Assembly (NCBI RefSeq): GCF_021216655.1
Contig: NZ_CP080437.1
Coordinates: 2,852,001-2,916,000 of the forward strand
Direction: 5' to 3'
DNA: 64,000 nt
From: Clavibacter michiganensis
GTDB taxonomy: Bacteria; Actinomycetota; Actinomycetes; Actinomycetales; Microbacteriaceae
A model generated the notes under the pieces. The model saw only the letters and a list, made by a program, of their open reading frames with translations, was not told the origin of the DNA and ran no database searches. Below, piece after piece: positions 36,732 to 45,651 of the stretch; position 1 is the stretch's first letter, and each line of letters starts with the position of its first letter. Position numbers and translations under genes: made by a program.

Positions 36732-36787
36732 AACGTTTCGGATCGGCGGCGCCCTCCTTGCCCCGCCTCGCCGCCGGTGCGTAGCGT
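36730..36787 (+). promoter_or_regulatory. LacI-type operator and promoter of the thuA-like operon
   Basis: GAAACGTTTC (36730-36739) is a perfect 10-base palindrome with the central CG typical of LacI/GalR operators. A plausible -35 (TTGCCC, 36758-36763) and -10 (TAGCGT, 36782-36787) follow with an 18-base spacer. Confidence 0.6.
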
Positions 36788-36838
36788 TCGAGGCGCGCGG
36801 CTGCAGCCCGGCCGCGCCCGACGAAGGAGTCGCCAGTG

Positions 36839-36904
36839 ATGCAGATCCCCCGCACGCATGCCCGCCCGCCCCGCGCTCGCCCGACCCGGACGGCGCTCGC
36901 GTGA
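36839..36904 (+). CDS. Possible 21-codon leader ORF coupled to thuA
   Basis: An ATG with AAGGAG nine bases upstream opens a 21-codon frame rich in Arg and Pro (PRTHARPPRARPTR). Its TGA overlaps the GTG of the ThuA gene (GTGA). The ThuA GTG itself has no ribosome-binding site, so ribosomes may reach it by reading this short frame first. It could also be chance. Confidence 0.4.
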   Translation: MQIPRTHARPPRARPTRTALA

Positions 36905-37599
36905 CCGCCGCCCGGAAGGCGCTCGTCGTCCGCGGAGGCTGGGACGGCCACATGCCCGTGGAGACCACGGGCCTGTTCATCCCGTTCCTCGAGGAGAACG
37001 GATTCGAGGTGCGCGTCGAGGAGGGTTCCGCCGTCTACGCAGACGCCGACGTCATGGCTGCCACCGACCTCATCGTGCAGGCCAACACCATGACCACGAT
37101 CGAGCCCGAGGAGATGGCCGGCCTGTACGCCGCCGTCGTCGCGGGCACCGGCATGGCCGGCTGGCACGGGGGCATCGCCGACTCCTACCGGAACACGGCC
37201 GACTACCTGCACATGATCGGCGGCCAGTTCGCCCACCACGCGGGCAAGGACCCGGCCGAGCGCACCGGCGAGCAGTCCGACAACTACATCCCCTACACGG
37301 TCGAGATGACCGAGCTCGGGCGCACCCACGAGATCACGCAGGGCATCGCGGACTTCGACCTCGTCACCGAGCAGTACTGGATCCTCAGCGACGAGTACAA
37401 CGACGTGCTCGCGACCACGACGCAGACAGTGCGGCCGTGGGATCCGTGGCACCGCCCGGTCACCGCGCCCGCCATCTGGACCCGCCAGTGGGGCGAGGGC
37501 CGCATCTTCGTCTCCGCCCCCGGCCACCGCATCGAGGTCGTCGAGGACCCGAACGTCCGCACCATCATCGAGAGGGGCCTCCTGTGGGCAGCACGCTGA
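36901..37599 (+). CDS. ThuA-like (trehalose utilisation) domain protein
   Basis: A 232-residue protein of the ThuA-like family, which has a class I glutamine amidotransferase-like fold. Visible features are KALVVRGGWDGHMPVETTGLFIPFLEENGFEV, GTGMAGWHGGIADSYRNT near residue 85, and GEGRIFVSAPGHRIEVVED at the end. ThuA proteins act with a ThuB dehydrogenase in catabolism of disaccharides or their keto forms, and a dehydrogenase gene follows 17 bases downstream. The GTG start is supported by family length; the frame continues upstream but without a start of better quality. Confidence 0.88.
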   Translation: MTAARKALVVRGGWDGHMPVETTGLFIPFLEENGFEVRVEEGSAVYADADVMAATDLIVQANTMTTIEPEEMAGLYAAVVAGTGMAGWHGGIADSYRNTADYLHMIGGQFAHHAGKDPAERTGEQSDNYIPYTVEMTELGRTHEITQGIADFDLVTEQYWILSDEYNDVLATTTQTVRPWDPWHRPVTAPAIWTRQWGEGRIFVSAPGHRIEVVEDPNVRTIIERGLLWAAR

Positions 37600-37616
37600 C
37601 GCACGACGAGGACGCC

Positions 37617-38693
37617 ATGACCCTCGGGATCATCGGGGTCGGGAAGATCAGCGAGCAGTACTTCGCCGCGTTCGAGACCCTGCCGGGCGTGCGGCTCGTC
37701 GCCGTCGCGGACCTCGACCTCGACCGCGCGCGCACGGTGGCCGAGGCGCAGGGCGTGGACGCGCTGAGCGTCGACGACCTCATCGCCGACCCGCGGATCG
37801 ACACGGTGCTGAACCTCACGATCCCCGCCGCGCACGCCGAGGTCGACCTCCGCGTGCTCGAGGCGGGCAAGCACGTGTACGGCGAGAAGCCGCTCGCGCT
37901 CAGTCCCGCGGAGGCCGAGCCGATCCTCCGGCTCGCCGAGGAGAAGGGCCTGCGCGTCGGATCCGCGCCGGACACCGTGCTGGGCACCGGGATCCAGACG
38001 GCCCGCGCCGTGCTCGACGCCGGCACGATCGGGAAGCCCGTCGCCGCGAACGCCTTCTGGGGCGCGCCCGGCCACGAGCTCTGGCACCCGGCGCCCGCCT
38101 TCTACTACCAGCCCGGCGCCGGCCCCCTCTTCGACATGGGGCCGTACTACCTCACGGCGCTCGTGACGCTGCTCGGTCCGATCACGCGCGTGCAGGGCGC
38201 GTCGCTGCGCTCCGACCGCGTACGGTCGGCCGCCTCCGACCCGGAGTCGCGCGAGATCCCCGTGACCGTCGACACCCACGTGAGCGCCGTGCTCGCGCAC
38301 GCGTCGGGCGCGGTCTCGACCGTCACGATGAGCTTCGACGTCTGGGCCACGCGGATCCCGAACATCGAGGTGTACGGCACCGCAGGCACGCTCTCGGTGC
38401 CCGACCCGAACCACTTCTCCGGGCCCGTGCAGGTCGCGACGTCCGCGGACCGCGAGTGGACGGACGTCGAGCCGAGCGCCGGCTTCGTCGACGCGGGCCG
38501 CGGCTGCGGCCTCGCGGAGATGGCAGACGCGATCCGTCGCGGGGTCCCGCACCGGGCATCCGGCGAGCTCGCGTTCCACGTGCTCGAGGTCATGGACGCG
38601 ATCCTCGACCCCGGCGCGACGGGCGAGATCCGGAGCACCGTGGGGCGTCCGGAGGCCGTCCCGCTGGGGCAACCGGGACGCTCGGGGGACTGA
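37617..38693 (+). CDS. Gfo/Idh/MocA oxidoreductase (ThuB-like)
   Basis: A 358-residue sugar dehydrogenase-like protein. The Rossmann motif is MTLGIIGVGKISEQYFAA, the family signature AGKHVYGEKPLAL carries the Glu-Lys-Pro, and the C-terminal domain contains FFYQ-type AFYYQPGAGPLFDMGPYYLTALVTLLGPI with the conserved aspartate. As second gene of the LacI-controlled operon it probably oxidises the sugar that ThuA's partner reaction yields or consumes. GACGAGGAC before the ATG at 37617 serves as ribosome-binding site; a GTG at 37584 within thuA is the alternative. Confidence 0.9.
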   Translation: MTLGIIGVGKISEQYFAAFETLPGVRLVAVADLDLDRARTVAEAQGVDALSVDDLIADPRIDTVLNLTIPAAHAEVDLRVLEAGKHVYGEKPLALSPAEAEPILRLAEEKGLRVGSAPDTVLGTGIQTARAVLDAGTIGKPVAANAFWGAPGHELWHPAPAFYYQPGAGPLFDMGPYYLTALVTLLGPITRVQGASLRSDRVRSAASDPESREIPVTVDTHVSAVLAHASGAVSTVTMSFDVWATRIPNIEVYGTAGTLSVPDPNHFSGPVQVATSADREWTDVEPSAGFVDAGRGCGLAEMADAIRRGVPHRASGELAFHVLEVMDAILDPGATGEIRSTVGRPEAVPLGQPGRSGD

Positions 38694-38784
38694 TCTGAGG
38701 GCGTCCGCGAACAGGTAGTGGGCAGCCTTCCACAACCCGACCATCGGACCGTTCCTGGGAGCCGCGGACTACTAGCCTGACGCC

Positions 38785-39150
38785 GTGACCCGCCACTTCT
38801 CGCAATTCCTCTTCGCGCCGTACGGCGACGGGGAGGGGCTGCGCGCGGTGGAGCCGGATGCGGCCGACGCGCAGCTCCTCGGCGCCGATGCGTGCGAGGC
38901 GGATGCGGACGACGACCCGCGGGAACGTGAGGCGGACGTCACCGACCCCTCAGTATGGCCTCCGCTCACGGCGGTCGAGTGGCCGCTCACGCACCGGCCG
39001 TTCGACGACGACGAGCCGGAGATCGCGGACGGGCACTTCGCTCCGGCGGACGAGGACCCGGACGCCGAGGCGCAGGAGGAGGCCGCGGCGCACGCCGCCC
39101 GCGCCGCGCTCCTCGCCGAGGTCTACGGATGGCCGCACCGCGCCATCTGA
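38785..39150 (+). CDS. Acidic hypothetical protein
   Basis: A 121-residue, strongly acidic protein (ADAQLLGADACEADADDDPRERE) with no recognised domain or membrane segment. Third codon positions are almost all G or C in this frame, which supports coding. The GTG start is six bases after TAGCCT, the pattern of leaderless genes here. It converges on the alpha-amylase gene with 39 bases between. The function is unknown. Confidence 0.6.
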   Translation: MTRHFSQFLFAPYGDGEGLRAVEPDAADAQLLGADACEADADDDPREREADVTDPSVWPPLTAVEWPLTHRPFDDDEPEIADGHFAPADEDPDAEAQEEAAAHAARAALLAEVYGWPHRAI

Positions 39151-39189
39151 CCCGACCGAGTGCGGTCGCGGATCGCGGCCCGGCTCCGG

Positions 39190-40545
39190 CTACGCGCCGG
39201 CCAGCACCGCCCAGGAGTGCCCGGGCACGCGTCCGTCGCCGGCGACGTCGCCCGCCTCTCGACCGTCGGGCGAGCCCGCGACCTCCACGGGCTCGTCCCC
39301 GATGTTGAGCACGAGGCGCAGCGCGCCCGGCGAGCCCGGTGCCACACCGCCGGCCGCGCCCGTGCCCGACGGCCGCAGCGTGATGGTGAGCGCGGTGTTG
39401 GTGAGGCCGGATGTCTCCATCCGGGCGTCGACCAGCCAGGCGTGCCGCCGGCGGAGTCCGACGAGCTCCTGGTGCAGGCTGCGGATCCGCGCGGCGTGCT
39501 CGTCGTCGCGCAGGTCGTCGGGCGAGGCCGGGTATTCGGGGCGCACGGCGTCGTCTCCGCCCGCGCGGTCCTCCTTCACCCCGGTGAGGCCCCGCTCGTC
39601 GCCCGCGTAGATCGAGGGGATGCCGGGGAGCAGCAGCAGGAGGGCGATCGCGTGGCCGAGGTGACGCGGATCCACCGCCGACGCGATGCGCGTCACGTCG
39701 TGGTTGCCGATGAAGGTCTGCGGCGTGAACGACGGCAGCAGCTCCGCGTGCCGGGTGAGCGTCCAGTCGAGCTCGAACAGGTTCCCCTCCGCGAAGGAGT
39801 TGCGGATGGACTTCCACAGCTCGTAGGCGGTGATCGAGTCGATGGTCGACTCGGCGGCGTAGCCCGCGTAGTCGCCGTGGATCATCTCGCCGACGAACCA
39901 CGCGTCGGGGTGCCGCTCGCGGACGCGCGGGAGGACCGCGGCCCAGAACGACGCGGGGACGGCGTAGGCGGCGTCGAGGCGCCAGCCGGAGATGCCGCGG
40001 TCGAGCCAGTGGATCATCACCTCGGCCACGTGCGCGCGCACGGCCTCGGAGTCGTGGTCGAGCGTGACGAGCGCGCCATGGCCCTCGAAGCCGACGGGCG
40101 CGCCGGCGCCGTCCCAGCGGAACCAGGAGGCGGCCTCGGATCCCGGGCCGTCGGCGAGCGCCTGCGCGAACCGCGGGTGGCTGCGTCCCACGTGGTTGAA
40201 GACGCCGTCGAGGAGCACCCTCACGCCGCGCGCGGAGGCGTCGGCGAGGAGGGCGTCGAGGTCGGCGTCGTCGCCGAGTCGCGGGTCGAGCGTCAAGTGG
40301 TCGCGGGTGTCGTAGCCGTGGGTCTCCGAGTCGAAGACCGGGCCGAGCAGCAGGCCGTTGGCGCCGAGGTCGACGAGGTACGGGAGCCACGCGCGGAGGC
40401 GGTCGATGCGGTGGGCGGGCGGCGCGTCGGGATGCGCGGGGGATCCGCCGACGGGTCCGGCGAGGTCGTCGCGGGTCTGCGGCGCGCCCGTGAAGCCGAG
40501 CGGGTAGACGTGCCACCAGACGACGTGGTCGGTCCAGGATGCCAA
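39190..40545 (-). CDS. GH13 alpha-amylase family glycosidase
   Basis: A 451-residue enzyme acting on alpha-glucans or small alpha-glucosides. The four GH13 regions are visible: LLDGVFNHVG, SGWRLDAAYAV with the nucleophile Asp, WFVGEMIHGDY with the acid/base Glu, and TFIGNHDVTRI with the transition-state Asp. No signal peptide is present, so it acts in the cytoplasm. I choose the TTG at 40545 because GAGGAGC precedes it and TAGGCT lies 29 bases further up; the longer upstream frame is low-complexity. The GH13 subfamily and the substrate are uncertain. Confidence 0.9.
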   Translation of the reverse strand: MASWTDHVVWWHVYPLGFTGAPQTRDDLAGPVGGSPAHPDAPPAHRIDRLRAWLPYLVDLGANGLLLGPVFDSETHGYDTRDHLTLDPRLGDDADLDALLADASARGVRVLLDGVFNHVGRSHPRFAQALADGPGSEAASWFRWDGAGAPVGFEGHGALVTLDHDSEAVRAHVAEVMIHWLDRGISGWRLDAAYAVPASFWAAVLPRVRERHPDAWFVGEMIHGDYAGYAAESTIDSITAYELWKSIRNSFAEGNLFELDWTLTRHAELLPSFTPQTFIGNHDVTRIASAVDPRHLGHAIALLLLLPGIPSIYAGDERGLTGVKEDRAGGDDAVRPEYPASPDDLRDDEHAARIRSLHQELVGLRRRHAWLVDARMETSGLTNTALTITLRPSGTGAAGGVAPGSPGALRLVLNIGDEPVEVAGSPDGREAGDVAGDGRVPGHSWAVLAGA

Positions 40546-40746
40546 GGGTCGCTCCTCGCGGTTCGGGTCGATCAAGCCTAATGAGCGGGGGTCGAGGCGT
40601 CCGTCGGCCGGGCTCCGCCGGACAGCGGGAGGGGCGCGGCGGGGCGGCGGCGGTGCGTCGGCGGCGCGGATTCGCGGGGCGGCCCCGCAGCATGTAGTCT
40701 GTCTCCCGGCCTGATCGCCGCTCGCGGGGATCATCGCCGCAGGACT

Positions 40747-40819
40747 GCGCCCGTAGCTCAACGGATAGAGCATCTGACTACGGATCAGAAGGTTGGGGGT
40801 TCGAATCCCTCCGGGCGCA
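40747..40819 (+). tRNA. tRNA-Arg(ACG)
   Basis: The acceptor GCGCCCG pairs with CGGGCGC, followed by discriminator A. The anticodon loop CTACGGA holds ACG at 40780-40782, whose A34 should be converted to inosine by TadA, also encoded in this window. The T arm is GGGGGTTCGAATCCCTC. A TAGTCT -10-like hexamer lies about 50 bases upstream. Confidence 0.95.
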
Positions 40820-40859
40820 CAGCACCTCCGGGTGCATCTCTCTGGTTGAGACAGAATGC

Positions 40860-40888
40860 CGAACGGCCCGCCACTGGCGGGCCGTTCG
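40860..40888. terminator. Terminator after tRNA-Arg
   Basis: There is a perfect 13-base-pair inverted repeat (CGAACGGCCCGCC and its complement) with an ACT loop, between tRNA-Arg and the leftward LuxR-domain gene. It can serve both. Confidence 0.8.
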
Positions 40889-40919
40889 CGTATCCGGGGC
40901 AGGGAGCGGATCCGGCCCC

Positions 40920-41186
40920 TCAGCGCGTCGACGCGAGCGGCTCCACCACGCGGTTCTCGTACGCCCAGATCGTGGCATGCAGTCGGTCGCGCACGCCGAG
41001 CTTGTCGAGCGTGCGGCTCACGTGGGTCTTCACGGTGGTGGGCGCGAGGAACAGCCGGCCGGCGATCTCCGCGTTCGACAGGCCGCGGGCGACGAGCACG
41101 AGGATCTCCCGCTCGCGGGCCGTCAGCCGCGCGAGGTCCGCGCCCATCCCGTGCGCCGCGTGGCCGTGGTCGACGAGGGCGCTCAC
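40920..41186 (-). CDS. Stand-alone LuxR-type HTH protein
   Basis: An 88-residue protein consisting of little more than a LuxR/NarL DNA-binding domain: [57 protein letters not shown]. Normally this domain ends a response regulator of about 220 residues; here the receiver is missing. The GTG start overlaps the stop of the upstream membrane-protein gene (GTGA), so it is translated from that operon. It may be a remnant of a response regulator rescued by coupling, or a small constitutive regulator of the PadR operon. No histidine kinase is adjacent. Confidence 0.75.
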   Translation of the reverse strand: MSALVDHGHAAHGMGADLARLTAREREILVLVARGLSNAEIAGRLFLAPTTVKTHVSRTLDKLGVRDRLHATIWAYENRVVEPLASTR

Positions 41187-42259
41187 GGCGTCGGCTCCGG
41201 GGTGGGAGTGGGCGAGGGCGTGCCCTCCTCCTGAGTGGATCCGGGCGTCGCGGTCGCGGACGGGGTCGGCGTGGAGGTCGAGCCCTTCAGTGCGGGCAGC
41301 GGCAGCGCCTTCGCGAACGGAGGGCGGCCGGACCCCATCTCCTCGACGCTCAGGTGCCCGATCCGCCCGGCGTCGCGGAGCGAGAGCGGGAAGGCGTTCC
41401 AGGCGCCCGTGCTCGGCTCGAGCTGCTCGCCCGTACTGGAGTCCACCTCCGCGAGCGCGGGCGGCACCACGCTCAGCGGCTCGCCGTCCTGGTCGAAGAG
41501 CTGCACGCGGTCGATGAGGTTCCCCTCGGCGTCGTACGCGAAGACGTTGCTGATGCGCTTGCCGTCGAGGGTGAGCTCCTGCGGTACGTAGGAGCTGCTC
41601 GGCGACGACGAGTGGTCGACGTAGTCGCCCCTGCTGGAGCGCTCGATGGCGACCGGGATCAGCACGACGAGCGCGAGGACCGTGACGACGCTCACCGCGG
41701 AGCGGAAGCTGCGTAGCGAGGGCCTGGCCGCCCATTCGCCGCGTCCCCACTGGACGCTGACCACCAGGAGCGGGATCAGGAGGATCCAGCCGACGGGGCC
41801 GCCGGGAAGCACCACGAACGAGCTGGAGGACCCGAAGAAGATGGAGAGCACGATGACCGCGATCTGGTAGCCCGCCCACGCCCGCAGCAGCCACCACACC
41901 GGACGGAAGACGATCAGCAGGTCGAGGATCGCGGAGAGCTCGCGGTTCGCGCAGATCCGCGCGTGCAGCTCCCCGAGGCGCTCGCGGACGGTCTCCCTCA
42001 GCTGCGCCAGGGGCGAGGTCGAGGCGGCCGCGACCGCCCGCTCCGGCAGCCCGGCCGAGCTGCGCAGCTCGTCGGCGTAGCGCACCGGGTCGCCGAGCTG
42101 GAGGGCGCCGTCGTGATCCGCGGCCTCCTCCTGCAGGTCGGCCTCGAGGCCGCCCGTGAGGTCGTCGACGTCCTCCGGATCGAGGTCGGCGAGGCGGTCG
42201 CGCACGGCGGCCGCGAATGCCCGGATGCGGGTGTCGAGCGTGGGATCTGCGGTGTTCAC
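41183..42259 (-). CDS. HAAS-domain (DUF1700-like) membrane protein
   Basis: A 358-residue protein. Residues 1-70 resemble the HAAS/DUF1700 helical domain often paired with PadR regulators ([26 protein letters not shown]...[12 protein letters not shown]). Three to four membrane segments follow (about 118-215), then an extracytoplasmic domain of about 130 residues and a Thr/Pro-rich tail. It starts with GTG overlapping the PadR stop and ends overlapping the LuxR-domain gene. Its likely role is as a membrane partner of the PadR system. Confidence 0.82.
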   Translation of the reverse strand: MNTADPTLDTRIRAFAAAVRDRLADLDPEDVDDLTGGLEADLQEEAADHDGALQLGDPVRYADELRSSAGLPERAVAAASTSPLAQLRETVRERLGELHARICANRELSAILDLLIVFRPVWWLLRAWAGYQIAVIVLSIFFGSSSSFVVLPGGPVGWILLIPLLVVSVQWGRGEWAARPSLRSFRSAVSVVTVLALVVLIPVAIERSSRGDYVDHSSSPSSSYVPQELTLDGKRISNVFAYDAEGNLIDRVQLFDQDGEPLSVVPPALAEVDSSTGEQLEPSTGAWNAFPLSLRDAGRIGHLSVEEMGSGRPPFAKALPLPALKGSTSTPTPSATATPGSTQEEGTPSPTPTPEPTP

Positions 42260-42672
42260 GGCTTCTCTCCGATCGTGCGGACGTTCACGGATGCGGGCAC
42301 GGGGCCCTCGCCGGTGGCACCGGCCTTCCTGCTGCGGTGGGTCGGCGCCGGGGCCGGCTCGCCGAGGAGCCCGCTCATGGCCGTCGCGAACGCCGCCCAG
42401 GTGGCGCGCTGCCCGGCGAGCAGCTCGCGGCCCTCCGGGTTGATCGCGTAGTACTTCCGGTGCGGTCCGCCCTCGGACGGGACGACGTAGCTCGACAGGG
42501 CGCCGGCCGCGTAGAGGCGGCGGAGCGTGCCGTAGACGGAGGCGTCGCCGACGTCGCCGAGGCCCGCGTCGCGCAGGCGCCGGACGATGTCGTAGCCGTA
42601 CCCGTCGTCGTGCTGCACCACGGCGAGCACCGCGGTGTCGAGCGCGCCCTTGAGGAGCTGCGTGGTGTCCAT
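42256..42672 (-). CDS. PadR family transcriptional regulator
   Basis: A 138-residue winged-helix regulator: [59 protein letters not shown] is the PadR signature, followed by [19 protein letters not shown]. The last 35 residues are a variable tail. GAGAGAG eight bases before the ATG is the ribosome-binding site. It leads the three-gene PadR/HAAS/LuxR-domain operon and probably represses it. The inducer is unknown. Confidence 0.92.
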   Translation of the reverse strand: MDTTQLLKGALDTAVLAVVQHDDGYGYDIVRRLRDAGLGDVGDASVYGTLRRLYAAGALSSYVVPSEGGPHRKYYAINPEGRELLAGQRATWAAFATAMSGLLGEPAPAPTHRSRKAGATGEGPVPASVNVRTIGEKP

Positions 42673-42814
42673 CAGTCGATCTCTCTCATGCGTCGCACAG
42701 TATCACGCAATGCGCGGTACCTCGTAGTGCCGTGCACGGCGGTGTCCGCGACGGAGGCGATGAGCGGGCGCGCCGACCCTCGTGCTCGCGCCGGGCCCGG
42801 TGCTACCGTCGGGC

Positions 42815-43135
42815 ATGCCCATCGTCCTGGAGGCCCTCGGCCGCGTGCTCGCCCTCGTGGGCGACGTCGTGCTGGGCGGCGCGGGCGTCACGCCCGCGAT
42901 CCTCCTCGCGGCCCTCCTCGGCGCCGCCTCCGTGGCCGCCGCGATCGCCCTCGTGCGCATCGCCGCCGCGCGCGGGCTCATCGGATCCGCCGCGCCGCCG
43001 CTCGGCCCGGACGAGGACGTCGACCTCCCGGTGCTCGTCTCCTCGAGCGACCCGGACGCGGACGGGCACGAGCGCTCCCGGGCGCCGGGCCGCCGGATGC
43101 AGGTCGTCGTGCCTGCGCCGCTCCCGGCCGCCTGA
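42815..43135 (+). CDS. DUF6412-like small membrane protein
   Basis: A 106-residue protein with two hydrophobic helices (about 4-20 and 24-46) and a polar C-terminal half. Small proteins of this type (DUF6412-like) lie directly before a YidC-type gene in several Microbacteriaceae, as here. The ATG is five bases after TACCGT, so the mRNA may be leaderless. A role as partner of the insertase is plausible but unproven. Confidence 0.7.
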   Translation: MPIVLEALGRVLALVGDVVLGGAGVTPAILLAALLGAASVAAAIALVRIAAARGLIGSAAPPLGPDEDVDLPVLVSSSDPDADGHERSRAPGRRMQVVVPAPLPAA

Positions 43136-43238
43136 CCGCGACCAGCAGGGGTCCGCCGCCACCGCGCGGCACGGACCCGGCGCGCGCCCGCATGCGACGA
43201 CCAGACGGACCCCCTCCGCTCTCGTCGCAAGGAACCCC

Positions 43239-44006
43239 GTGGACCCCACATCGATCGCCCCCGTCCGAGCCGTGCTCGACGGACTGTCCCAGCTCGTCGT
43301 CGGCCTCGCCGACCTGATCCATCCCCTCGCCGGCGCCTCCGCGACCGGCGTCGCCGTCATCCTCCTGACCCTCGGCGTGCGGGCCCTGCTCGTGCCGGTC
43401 GGCGTGGCGCAGGTGCGCGCCGAGATCCAGCGCCGCCGGATCGCCCCCGCGCTCGCCGAGCTCCGGCGCCGTCACGCCGGGAAGCCCGAGCAGCTGTCCC
43501 GCGCGACGCAGGAGCTGTACGCGCGCGAGGGCGCGTCGCCGCTCGCCGGCTGCCTCCCGACGCTCGCGCAGGCGCCCGTGCTCGCCGCCGTCTACGCCCT
43601 GTTCGCCCACGCGCGGATCGGCGGCGAGGCCAATGCGCTGCTGGCGGCGCCGTTCGCGGGGATCCCGCTGGGGTCGAGCGCGCTGTCGGCGGCGGCCATG
43701 GGCGTCACGCCGCTCGTCGTCTCCGTCGTCGTGCTCGGGCTGCTCGCGATCGTGATCGAGGTGCGCCGCCGCGCGGACCTGCGGTTCCAGGGGCCGCCCG
43801 CACCCGTCGACCCGGCCCTCCCCGGCATGGCGGGCATGACCGCCATGATGCGGGTGCTGCCGTTCGTCACGGTCGTCTTCGCCGGGATCGCCCCGCTCGC
43901 CGCGGCCCTGTACCTGCTGTCGAGCGCCGCGTGGACGCTCCTCGAGCGCGCGGCGCTGCGGCGCGTCCTCGGCCGCGCGCCATCCCGGGGGACGGCCGCC
44001 GCATGA
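43239..44006 (+). CDS. YidC/Oxa1 family membrane insertase
   Basis: A 255-residue polytopic protein. It shows the YidC core: a first transmembrane helix (VAVILLTLGVRALLVPVGVAQVRAE), the cytoplasmic hairpin (QRRRIAPALAELRRRHAGKPEQLSRATQELYAREGASPLAGCLPTLAQAPVLAAVYALF), and three later helices. The conserved arginine of the groove may be R in LGVRALLVP. It is shorter than the main YidC near dnaA, so it is probably an accessory copy. AAGGAA before the GTG at 43239 is the ribosome-binding site. Confidence 0.85.
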   Translation: MDPTSIAPVRAVLDGLSQLVVGLADLIHPLAGASATGVAVILLTLGVRALLVPVGVAQVRAEIQRRRIAPALAELRRRHAGKPEQLSRATQELYAREGASPLAGCLPTLAQAPVLAAVYALFAHARIGGEANALLAAPFAGIPLGSSALSAAAMGVTPLVVSVVVLGLLAIVIEVRRRADLRFQGPPAPVDPALPGMAGMTAMMRVLPFVTVVFAGIAPLAAALYLLSSAAWTLLERAALRRVLGRAPSRGTAAA

Positions 44007-44070
44007 TCCAGCCGGCCGTCCCGCCGCACCCCGTCTGCGAGGATCGAGGCACACCGAGCCGGGAGCCGCC

Positions 44071-44979
44071 ATGACCTCCACCACCGCGGGCGCCGTCGCC
44101 CTGCCGCCCACGCGCGTGACCTACCCGGCGGGATCCGTCGCCTCCGAGGGTCAGGTCCTCCGCGTCGACGACCTCGCCGACGGCACGCTCGCCGTCGTGC
44201 TCGACGCGACCGCGTGCCACCCCGTCGACGCGGCCTGGCCCGACCAGCCCGCCGACCGCGCTGTGCTGCGGGTGCGCGGCGCGGGGATCGAGGTGCTCGA
44301 CTGCGTCGTCGGCGCGGCGTCGACGGATCCTGCGGAGGACGCGACGCTCCACGTCGGCGCCGACGTCCCGGTCAAGAAGGGCGCGGACGGCTGGTCGTTC
44401 GTCGCCGTGCACGTCGTGGCGGGCGACGCCGACGTCCGCGTGGGCGACGCCGTCGAGGTAGCGGTGGATCCCGAGCACCGTCGGGCGCTGAGCGCCGGCC
44501 ACACGGGCTGTCACCTCGCCTCCCTCGCCCTCGACCGCGCGCTCGCCGACGCGTGGACCAAGGACGTGCCGACGGACGCGCTCGGCGCCCCCGGGTTCGA
44601 CGCGCTCGCGATCGCCACCTCGCGCATCGGACCGTGGTCTTCCGTCGACACGTACCGCCTCGGGAAGTCGCTCCGGAAGAAGGGCTTCGTGCCCGCCGCC
44701 CTCGTCGAGCGGCTCGACGAGGTGCGCGAGGCGGTCGACGCCACGCTCGCCGGCTGGGTGGCCTCGGGCGCCGCCGCGCGGATCGAGCGCGAGGGCGACC
44801 TGCTCACCTCGCGCCGCTCCTGGGTCTGCGAGCTGCCGGGCGGCACCGCGCGGATCCCCTGCGGCGGCACGCACCTCGCGGGCCTCGACGAGCTCGCGTC
44901 CATCACGATCGACCTCGAGGTCGAGGAGGCCGACGGCGCCGTCGTGGTGCGGATGCGCACCACCTGCGTCCCCGCCTGA
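44071..44979 (+). CDS. AlaX-type alanyl-tRNA editing protein
   Basis: A 302-residue metal-dependent hydrolase related to the editing domain of alanyl-tRNA synthetase. Zinc ligands appear as HTGCHLAS near residue 142 (HxxxH) and CGGTHLAG near residue 270 (CxxxH). The N-terminal half is the beta-barrel typical of AlaX-II proteins. Family members hydrolyse Ser-tRNA-Ala or Gly-tRNA-Ala in trans and so protect against mistranslation. GGGAG before the ATG is the ribosome-binding site. Confidence 0.85.
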   Translation: MTSTTAGAVALPPTRVTYPAGSVASEGQVLRVDDLADGTLAVVLDATACHPVDAAWPDQPADRAVLRVRGAGIEVLDCVVGAASTDPAEDATLHVGADVPVKKGADGWSFVAVHVVAGDADVRVGDAVEVAVDPEHRRALSAGHTGCHLASLALDRALADAWTKDVPTDALGAPGFDALAIATSRIGPWSSVDTYRLGKSLRKKGFVPAALVERLDEVREAVDATLAGWVASGAAARIEREGDLLTSRRSWVCELPGGTARIPCGGTHLAGLDELASITIDLEVEEADGAVVVRMRTTCVPA

Positions 44980-45103
44980 TACGCCTGGTCGGGGGACTCC
45001 GGTATCCCCGCACCTCCCGCGTCGGGTAGCGTGGACAGGCGCCGTCCGGCCGACCGGCATCCTCGGTCCGGCGACGGCGCGGCGATGGAAAGTGGTATCG
45101 AAC

Positions 45104-45634
45104 GTGGCAGCAACCCCCGCGACGAAGTGCTCGGTCTGCGGCAAGGCGAACCCCGTCGGCATGGCCACGGGCAACATCCTCGACCACGGACGGAACCACG
45201 AGCGCTGCCCGGGTTCGGGCAAGCCGCCGGCCGTGTCGACCAAGCCCGCCTCGGCGGCCGCGAAGTCGGGCACCGCCCCGTCGCGGAAGCCCGCGAGCGA
45301 CGCCGCGAAGCGCGAGCCCAGCCGCAAGACCACGCCGGCCAAGGCCGCCGGCCCCACCCGCGGCGTCACCGTGCGCCGCGTCGAGGTCGACACCGAGCGC
45401 CTGCGCCTGCGCGAGGAGAAGCTCGAGCGGATCCGCGTGCAGCGCGAGGAGGCGGCCCGCCGCCGCCTCGGCGACTACATCGTGCCGCTCGACGCCGACG
45501 GGCAGGAGGCCCCTGAGGCCGACATCACGCTGGAGACCATGGACGACGAGGCGCAGGCCACCGTCGAGCCCGGTGCATCCACCGAGTCCGACGTCGCGAC
45601 CGCCGACGCCGCCGAGGGTCGCCCCTCCGCCTAG
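45104..45634 (+). CDS. Hypothetical protein with N-terminal zinc-ribbon-like motif
   Basis: A 176-residue protein. The N-terminus holds CSVCGKANPVGMATGNILDHGRNHERCPGSG, where three cysteines and a histidine could bind zinc. A Lys/Ala/Pro-rich basic linker, a short charged coiled coil (LRLREEKLERIRVQREEAARRR) and an acidic tail follow. I see no known family. The start is uncertain: GTG 45104 (used here) or GTG 45092. A -10-like TAGCGT lies at 45027-45032. Confidence 0.7.
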   Translation: MAATPATKCSVCGKANPVGMATGNILDHGRNHERCPGSGKPPAVSTKPASAAAKSGTAPSRKPASDAAKREPSRKTTPAKAAGPTRGVTVRRVEVDTERLRLREEKLERIRVQREEAARRRLGDYIVPLDADGQEAPEADITLETMDDEAQATVEPGASTESDVATADAAEGRPSA

Positions 45635-45651
45635 CGCGTAGCGTGGCGCTC

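Noticed and set aside
40747..40900. tRNA-Arg 3' end as an integration (att) site
   Set aside because: No integrase, no repeated tRNA 3' end within the window and no composition change beside it.
41187..41897. Frameshifted response regulator: the LuxR frame stays open upstream for 237 codons
   Set aside because: The upstream residues show no receiver-domain motifs and are antisense-like reading of the HAAS membrane gene in another frame, so this is not a simple frameshift.
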